A DNA stretch of 64,000 nt. Origin: Actinopolyspora lacussalsi (GTDB lineage: Bacteria > Actinomycetota > Actinomycetes > Mycobacteriales > Pseudonocardiaceae). Below, in pieces: positions 59,086-64,000 of this stretch. Within the stretch, counting starts at the first letter, position 1; each line of letters begins with the position of its first letter. The stretch lies in assembly GCA_030803735.1 (NCBI GenBank), contig JAURUC010000001.1:3117501-3181500 (forward strand), given 5' to 3'. The notes under the pieces were generated by a model. The model searched no databases. It was not told the DNA's origin and was given only the letters and a program-made list of their open reading frames with translations. Made by a program: the position numbers and the translations under genes.

Positions 59086-59969
59086 GTCGCCTCCGGATCA
59101 GCGCGCGCCAGGCTCTGCATCTCCGCGAGCAGGTAGCCGAAGTGTTCGGTGTGGACGCCGTCGCGGCCCGCGAGGCCACCGACCGAGCCCACCCGGTTCA
59201 CCTCGGGCAGCCGCAGCAGCGCCTGCTCGACGACCTGGGCCAACACGCCGTCGAACTCCTCCCGCAGCTCGGTGCTGTCCACGGCCACTCCCGCCGCGGC
59301 CAGTCGCCGCTCCACGGCGTGCCCGGTGAACAGTTCGTCGACCAGTGGCAGCACGTCGGCGAACCCGTTCCGCAGCCGCTCGGCGGAGTAGTCGGTGCCG
59401 TCACCGAGCCGGACGGCCCAGCGTGCGGCGTACTCGCGGTGGTAGGTGACCTCCTTGACCGCTTTCGCGGCGATCGCGGAGAGCACCGGATCCGCCGAGG
59501 CGACCAGCCGGTTGAGCAGCGCCAACCGCCAGGTGGACAACACCAGCAGCGCGGCGATGGTCCTGCCGAAGTCACCGCCGGGCAGCTCGACCAGCCGCAC
59601 GTTGCGGAACTCCGGTTCGGACCGGAAGTAGGCCAGCGTGTCCTCGTCACGGCCGAGGCCCTCGACCGAACCCGCGCGGGAGAGCAGCATCCTCGCCTGC
59701 CCGAGCAGGTCCAGGGCGATGTTGGCCAGCGCCACCTCGTCCTCCAGCTCGTGAGCGCACGTCACCCACTCGGTGAGCCGTTGCGAGAGGATCAGCGCGT
59801 CGTCGCCGAGCATCAGGCAGTAGGCCGCGAGGTCGGCGGTGTCGACACCGGCGGGCACCGTTGTGTCCACTCCGGACAGCGGATCGTCGAATCCGGTGCC
59901 GAACGCCCAGCGCGCGTCCCCCTCGGGATGTGTCTCGGCGATTGCCTCGTAGGCGTTGTCGAACGACAT
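59079..59969 (-). CDS. paaC: Phenylacetyl-CoA epoxidase subunit PaaC
   Basis: 296 aa, ferritin-like structural subunit. DDALILSQRLTEWVTCAHEL, DLLGQARMLLSRAGS, and KEVTYHREYAARWAVRLGDG are family regions. ATG 59969. It is preceded by a 354-base gap with repeats that separates it from paaB. Confidence 0.95.
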   Translation of the reverse strand: MSFDNAYEAIAETHPEGDARWAFGTGFDDPLSGVDTTVPAGVDTADLAAYCLMLGDDALILSQRLTEWVTCAHELEDEVALANIALDLLGQARMLLSRAGSVEGLGRDEDTLAYFRSEPEFRNVRLVELPGGDFGRTIAALLVLSTWRLALLNRLVASADPVLSAIAAKAVKEVTYHREYAARWAVRLGDGTDYSAERLRNGFADVLPLVDELFTGHAVERRLAAAGVAVDSTELREEFDGVLAQVVEQALLRLPEVNRVGSVGGLAGRDGVHTEHFGYLLAEMQSLARADPEATW

Positions 59970-59998
59970 GGGAATTACCTCACCGGTTGCGAATGTGG

Positions 59999-60300
59999 CC
60001 GCCGAACCGCCGCGGCACGACTTGTCGAGTGCGGGGACTCCACGACAGGTTCCGCCACCGGACCACCCCGGTAGCTCGACGGTTCGGGCGTCCCCGCAGT
60101 CCCGTTGTTGACCCGGGTGCTCAGCCCTGCCAAGCCGGGCAACCGTGCTGCGCGGAACTCCCACCACGCCCGCGGTCGGCACCGCCGCGGGTTCTCTGGT
60201 GCGGCTCTCGTGAGGAAGGCCCGACGTTGTGTAGTACCTACCCGATGTCGGGCCTCCCGGAGCGGGAGCCGTGCCAGAGGTTCCGCCAAGCAACCACCCA
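59999..60300. repeat. Repeat cluster between paaB and paaC (copy Y plus S3)
   Basis: Contains a short ACAGGTTCCGCCACC copy (60043-60060) inside a TGCGGGGAC/GTCCCCGCA stem (60030-60038, 60090-60098), and the large copy Y (60150-60287) with CCCGAC...GTCGGG hairpin at 60220-60252 and GAGGTTCCGCC at the end. PaaB-PaaC genes usually abut or overlap. Confidence 0.75.
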
Positions 60301-60323
60301 GGCAAGCCGTGCTGTGCGGAATT

Positions 60324-60668
60324 CTAAATATGTGGGACATCGTCGGGGATCTCGTAGAACGTGGGGTGCCGATAGACCTTGTCCCCGTTCGGTGCGAAGA
60401 ACGGGTCCTTCTCGTCCGGGCTGGAGGCGGTGATGTCGGCCGCACGCACCACCCAGATGCTCACGCCCTCGTTGCGCCGGGTGTAGAGGTTGCGCGCGTT
60501 GTGCAGCGCCATCTCCTCGTCGGCGGCGTGCAGCGAGCCCACGTGCACGTGGTTGAGCCCCCGCTTTCCCCTGACGAAGACCTCGAACAACGGCCATGCC
60601 GTGCTGGGCCGTTCCACCTCGCCCGTCGCGTCCCGGCCGTTCTCGCCGGTTCCGGATGGTGTGCTCAT
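60324..60668 (-). CDS. paaB: Phenylacetyl-CoA epoxidase subunit PaaB
   Basis: 114 aa, usual length. [20 protein letters not shown] and [20 protein letters not shown] are family signatures. It bridges PaaA/PaaC heterodimers. ATG 60668 overlaps the PaaA stop (ATGA). Confidence 0.96.
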   Translation of the reverse strand: MSTPSGTGENGRDATGEVERPSTAWPLFEVFVRGKRGLNHVHVGSLHAADEEMALHNARNLYTRRNEGVSIWVVRAADITASSPDEKDPFFAPNGDKVYRHPTFYEIPDDVPHI

Positions 60669-61633
60669 ACCGCGGCCCTCCCGCGTTCCGCCTGCTTCGC
60701 CGCGTGCGCCGCCGCTGCCTCGCGTACCCAGGAGCCGCCCTCGTGCGCGGCGCGCCGCCGTTCGACGCGCTGCGTGTTGCACGGCCCCTCGCCCGCCAAC
60801 ACCCGGTGGAACTCCTCCCAGTCCGGTTCGGAGAAGTCGTAGTGCTCGCGCTCGGCGTTGTAGCTCAGCCCGGCGTCGGGCAGAGTTACTCCCAGCGCAT
60901 CCGCCTGCGGCACGGTCATGTCCACGAACTTCTGCCGCAGCTGGTCGTTGGTGTGCCGCTTGATTCCCCAGGCCATCGACTGCTGGGTGTTGGGCGAGTC
61001 CCCGTCCGGCGGCCCGAACATCATCAGCGAGGGCCACCACCAGCGGTCGACGGCGTCCCGCACGTCCCGCCGCTGCCGCTCGGAACCGTTCATCATGGTC
61101 AGCAGCAGTTCGTAGCCCTGCCGCTGGTGGAAGGACTCCTCCTTGCAGATGCGGATCATCGCCCGGGCGTAGGGCCCGTAGGAGCACCGGCACAGCGGCA
61201 CCTGGTTCACGATCGCGGCTCCGTCCACCAGCCAACCGATCACCCCGATGTCGGCGAAGGTCAGCGCCGGGTAGTTGAAGATGGAGGAGTACTTCTGGCG
61301 TCGTGCGACGAGTTTCTCGGTCAGGTCGGAGCGCTCGACGCCGAGCGTCTCGGCCGCCGAGTACAGGTAGAGCCCGTGCCCGGCTTCGTCCTGCACCTTG
61401 GCGAGCAGGATCGCCTTGCGGCGCAGGCTCGGAGCGCGGGTCAGCCAGTTGCCCTCCGGCTGCATTCCGATGATCTCGGAGTGCGCGTGCTGGGCGATCT
61501 GGCGCACCAAAGTCTTGCGGTAGCCCTCGGGCATCCAGTCCCTCGGCTCGACGCGCTGGTCGTGCTCGACGGTCGCCTCGAACCGCTCGTATAACCGCTC
61601 CTCGTCGGTGATCGTGGCTTCATCGGTGCTCAC
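60665..61633 (-). CDS. paaA: Phenylacetyl-CoA epoxidase catalytic subunit PaaA
   Basis: 322 aa. Di-iron ligands in [28 protein letters not shown] and [16 protein letters not shown]. It epoxidises phenylacetyl-CoA at C1-C2 with O2. Start GTG 61633 has GGGGAGGAGG eight bases upstream; the GTG at 61642 lies too close to it. Confidence 0.96.
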   Translation of the reverse strand: MSTDEATITDEERLYERFEATVEHDQRVEPRDWMPEGYRKTLVRQIAQHAHSEIIGMQPEGNWLTRAPSLRRKAILLAKVQDEAGHGLYLYSAAETLGVERSDLTEKLVARRQKYSSIFNYPALTFADIGVIGWLVDGAAIVNQVPLCRCSYGPYARAMIRICKEESFHQRQGYELLLTMMNGSERQRRDVRDAVDRWWWPSLMMFGPPDGDSPNTQQSMAWGIKRHTNDQLRQKFVDMTVPQADALGVTLPDAGLSYNAEREHYDFSEPDWEEFHRVLAGEGPCNTQRVERRRAAHEGGSWVREAAAAHAAKQAERGRAAV

Positions 61634-61744
61634 GCCACTCACCTCCTCCCCGAATTCTTCCGTTTCGCGCTGCCGGGACGCTCGCTCGGCGGAACCTCCC
61701 GGGGGCTCTCACCCCGGCGGGCCCCGCTTCCGTTGGATGACGCC

Positions 61745-63787
61745 TCATTCCGGTGGGTTCTCCTTCGCCACGAGCGTGAGGACGTCGTACTTGGCGACGG
61801 ACTCACCGTCCTGGTTGGTCACGTCCGCGTCCCAGCGCACCTCGCCGTAGTCGGCGTTGTGCCGGGGTGTGATGCGCTTGGCGGTCAGCGTGACCGTGAT
61901 CTCGTCGCCCGGATAGGTGGGAGTCAGGAAGCGCAGGTTCTCCAGGCCGTAGTTGGCCAGCACCGGCCCGGACTCGGGAGCGACGAACAACCCCGCGGCG
62001 AACGAGACGACGAGGTAACCGTGCGCCACCAGCCCTCCGAAGAACGGGTTGGCGGCGGCCGCCTCCTCGTCGGTGTGCGCGTAGAACTCGTCCCCGGTGA
62101 ACTCGGCGAAGCGCCGCACGTCCTCCCGGGTGACGGTGCGGGGGCCGCCGACCACGCTGTCCCCGACGCGCAACCGCTCCAGGTGCTTGCGGAACGGGTG
62201 AACCGCCGTGGTCTCGCGGGCGCTGCCCGGCATCCACTGCCGGGTCAGCGAGGTGAGGGTGTCCGGGTCCGCCTGCACGGCGGTGCGCTGCATGTGGTGC
62301 AGCACGCCGCGCAACCCGGCCATCTCCTCGCCACCACCGGCCCGGCCGGGACCGCCGTGCGCCAGCTGCGGCAGCGGTGAACCGTGACCGGTGGACTCCG
62401 CGGAATCGTGGCGGTTGAGCACGAGCATGCGACCGTGCTGGGAGGCGGCACCGGTCACGACGGTGCGGACGAAGTCGGGGTCTGCGGAGACGACCGAACC
62501 GACCAGGCTGCCGTGGCCACGACGTGCCAGCTCCACGGCGTGCTCGGCGTCGCGGTAGGGCATGATCGTGCTCACCGGGCCGAACGCCTCCACCTCGTGC
62601 GGCTGCGGCAGCTCCGGATCGTCGCAGCGCAGCAGCATGGGCGGCACGAAGGCGCCCTGCTCGTAGTCGGCGTCGACGAGTTCGAACGGCGTGTTCGGGT
62701 CCCCGTGCACCAGTCGGCACGACTCCAACAACGCCTTCAGCGAGCGGCGGACCTCCTCGCGCTGTTCCGGATCCGCCAGCGCCCCCATGTCGACCTCGCC
62801 GGAGGAGGGGTCGCCGACCCTGATGTCGGCGAGTCGCCGCCGGACGGCCTCGGTCACCTCGTCGGCGAGCTCCGCCGGGACGAACGCCCTGCGAACGGCG
62901 GTGCACTTCTGGCCCGCCTTGACGGTCATCTCGGTGACCAGCTCGCGCACGAACAGCTGGAACTCCGGGCTCTCCGGGGTGGCGTCCGGCCCGAGGATCG
63001 AGCAGTTCAGCGAGTCGGCCTCGGCGTTGAACCGCACGCCGCACCGAACCACGTTCTCGTGCGCGCGGAGGCGCCGTGCCGTGGCGGCCGAGCCGGTGAA
63101 CGAGAGCGTGTCCTGCTCCGTCAGGTGGTCGAGCAGATCGCCGGGATCGCCGCACAACAGCTGGACCGATCCCTCCGGCAGGATGCCGGACTCGACGATC
63201 AGCTCCACCAGGCGGTGTGTCAGGTAGGCGGTCTGCGGAGCTGGTTTGATCAGGGTCGGCATCCCGGCGACGAACGCGGGGGCGAGCTTCTCCAGCGGTC
63301 CCCAGACCGGGAAGTTGAACGCGTTGATCTGCACCGCCACCCCTCGCAGCGGGGTGGCGATGTGCTGACCGAGGAAGGTCCCCTGCTTGCTCAGCGGTTC
63401 CGTGGCACCTTCCACGTAGACGGTGTCGTCGGGCATCTCGCGCCTGCCCTTGCTGGAGTAGCTGAACAGCACGCCGATGCCGCCGTCGATGTCGAACTTG
63501 GAGTCGCCCTTGGTGGCGCCGGTCCGGGCCGAGAGCGAGTAGAGCTCGTGGCGGTGTTCGCGCAGGTGCGAGGCCAGAGTTTTGAGCAGCGCGGCCCGCT
63601 GGTGGAAGGTGAGCTCGCGCAACGCGGGACCGACGCTCTCCCTGCCGTAGGCGAGCGCGGCGGCGGGGTCCAGCCCGGAGGTGGAGATCCGCGTGACCTC
63701 CTGCCCGGTCGCGGCGTCGTGCAACGGCGTTCCGGCCGCGTCGGGTCGCTGCCACCGTCCCGCGAGGTAGCTGCGCAATGGCTCCAT
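61745..63787 (-). CDS. paaZ: Bifunctional aldehyde dehydrogenase / enoyl-CoA hydratase PaaZ
   Basis: 680 aa fusion. N-terminal ALDH domain with catalytic Cys in [11 protein letters not shown] and Glu in [11 protein letters not shown]-terminal MaoC/hydratase domain with the D-x4-H site in [14 protein letters not shown] and [13 protein letters not shown]. It cleaves the ring and oxidises the semialdehyde. First gene of the operon. ATG 63787, 86 bases downstream of a PaaR-like palindrome. Confidence 0.97.
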   Translation of the reverse strand: MEPLRSYLAGRWQRPDAAGTPLHDAATGQEVTRISTSGLDPAAALAYGRESVGPALRELTFHQRAALLKTLASHLREHRHELYSLSARTGATKGDSKFDIDGGIGVLFSYSSKGRREMPDDTVYVEGATEPLSKQGTFLGQHIATPLRGVAVQINAFNFPVWGPLEKLAPAFVAGMPTLIKPAPQTAYLTHRLVELIVESGILPEGSVQLLCGDPGDLLDHLTEQDTLSFTGSAATARRLRAHENVVRCGVRFNAEADSLNCSILGPDATPESPEFQLFVRELVTEMTVKAGQKCTAVRRAFVPAELADEVTEAVRRRLADIRVGDPSSGEVDMGALADPEQREEVRRSLKALLESCRLVHGDPNTPFELVDADYEQGAFVPPMLLRCDDPELPQPHEVEAFGPVSTIMPYRDAEHAVELARRGHGSLVGSVVSADPDFVRTVVTGAASQHGRMLVLNRHDSAESTGHGSPLPQLAHGGPGRAGGGEEMAGLRGVLHHMQRTAVQADPDTLTSLTRQWMPGSARETTAVHPFRKHLERLRVGDSVVGGPRTVTREDVRRFAEFTGDEFYAHTDEEAAAANPFFGGLVAHGYLVVSFAAGLFVAPESGPVLANYGLENLRFLTPTYPGDEITVTLTAKRITPRHNADYGEVRWDADVTNQDGESVAKYDVLTLVAKENPPE

Positions 63788-63873
63788 CGTCGCGATCTCC
63801 CTGGGTTAGTCCGCCTGCTGTCCGAGTGCCCGTACCGCCCGCCGTGGCGCGCTCGGGCAACCGAGTTCGCTTA

Positions 63874-63895
63874 TTACTGACCAATCGGTCGGTAA
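63874..63895. promoter_or_regulatory. PaaR-like operator of the phenylacetate operon
   Basis: TTACTGACC-AATC-GGTCGGTAA: 9-bp arms with one mismatch, 4-base centre. It overlaps a -10-like TAATAA on the minus strand. The fit to PaaR boxes of actinobacteria is by pattern. Confidence 0.65.
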
Positions 63896-64000
63896 AGCAT
63901 TGTGACGCAGAACAAGCTCGTGCACAATCACCTGACCGACAGTTGCCCACGAAAAACCATCGAAGACCGGCAGCGCGGCGCGCGAGGTAACCACGGCGAC

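Noticed and set aside
61803..63950. Long alternative frame over paaZ (715 codons)
   Set aside because: Arg/Gly/Ala-rich out-of-frame reading of paaZ.

Overview
High-GC actinobacterial chromosome with almost every gene using G/C-ending codons. The family is inferred, not proven: a mycothiol-dependent-isomerase-type gene, an F420/PPOX-type flavoprotein, an HbhA-like gene next to its XRE regulator and a DUF2516 gene, and murB divergent from a DUF2505 gene all recall the mycobacterial Rv0474-Rv0482 block and point to Mycobacteriales/Pseudonocardiales. A filamentous Pseudonocardia/Saccharopolyspora/Actinopolyspora-type organism fits, helped by the ScbR-like regulator, the Spo0M protein and the CGNR and DUF397-less island content.

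Layout. 0-10 kb: a probably inactive trypsin-fold protein, murB, DUF2505, MDMPI-type isomerase, alpha/beta hydrolase, DUF2516, HbhA-like protein and its XRE partner, a nucleotidyltransferase, VOC, CGNR regulator, DUF445. 10-22 kb: aminotransferase, ECF sigma factor with a coupled small protein, a MocR regulator divergent from a YczE membrane protein with a visible operator, PP2C-like and CorA genes, small flavoprotein, truncated GrpB, a P450 and a VOC protein. 22.2-31.98 kb: a genomic island bounded by a 41-bp duplication of the 3' half of tRNA-Phe; it carries a membrane pentapeptide-repeat protein, a bL12-like small membrane protein, a Nudix-like protein, an XRE/TPR regulator with palindromic operators, small unknown genes, frameshifted GNAT and Imm1-like genes, a GNAT, a methyltransferase and a VOC protein, but no integrase that I can recognise. 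32-36.5 kb: tRNA-Phe, tRNA-Asp, tRNA-Glu, ScbR-like TetR, CopZ with a CsoR-type box, a ribbon-helix-helix protein and a protein with a duplicated domain. 36.9-49 kb: DHFR-like reductase, fatty-acid desaturase, a leucine/branched-acid type operon (carboxylase beta and biotin-bearing alpha subunits, acyl-CoA dehydrogenase) divergent from a TetR gene, DUF427, ctaD, and a coupled gene pair resembling phage replication proteins. 50-57 kb: MFS exporter, aldo-keto reductase, FAD monooxygenase, IMPACT protein, Spo0M. 57.4-63.9 kb: phenylacetate operon paaZ-A-B-C-D-E, headed by a palindrome that fits a PaaR site.

Non-coding structure is unusually rich. Three dispersed repeat families occupy the intergenic spaces: an 18-bp palindrome of the form CGATTTC-N4-GAAATCG (at least seven copies), a 110-bp element with a perfect 10-bp terminal inverted repeat (two copies), and a hairpin element ending in GAGGTTCCGCC (several copies, one splitting paaB from paaC). 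They cluster together at 3.9-4.1 kb and 13.8-14.1 kb. Several genes have a -10 box 6-7 bases before a GTG start, the arrangement of leaderless transcripts.
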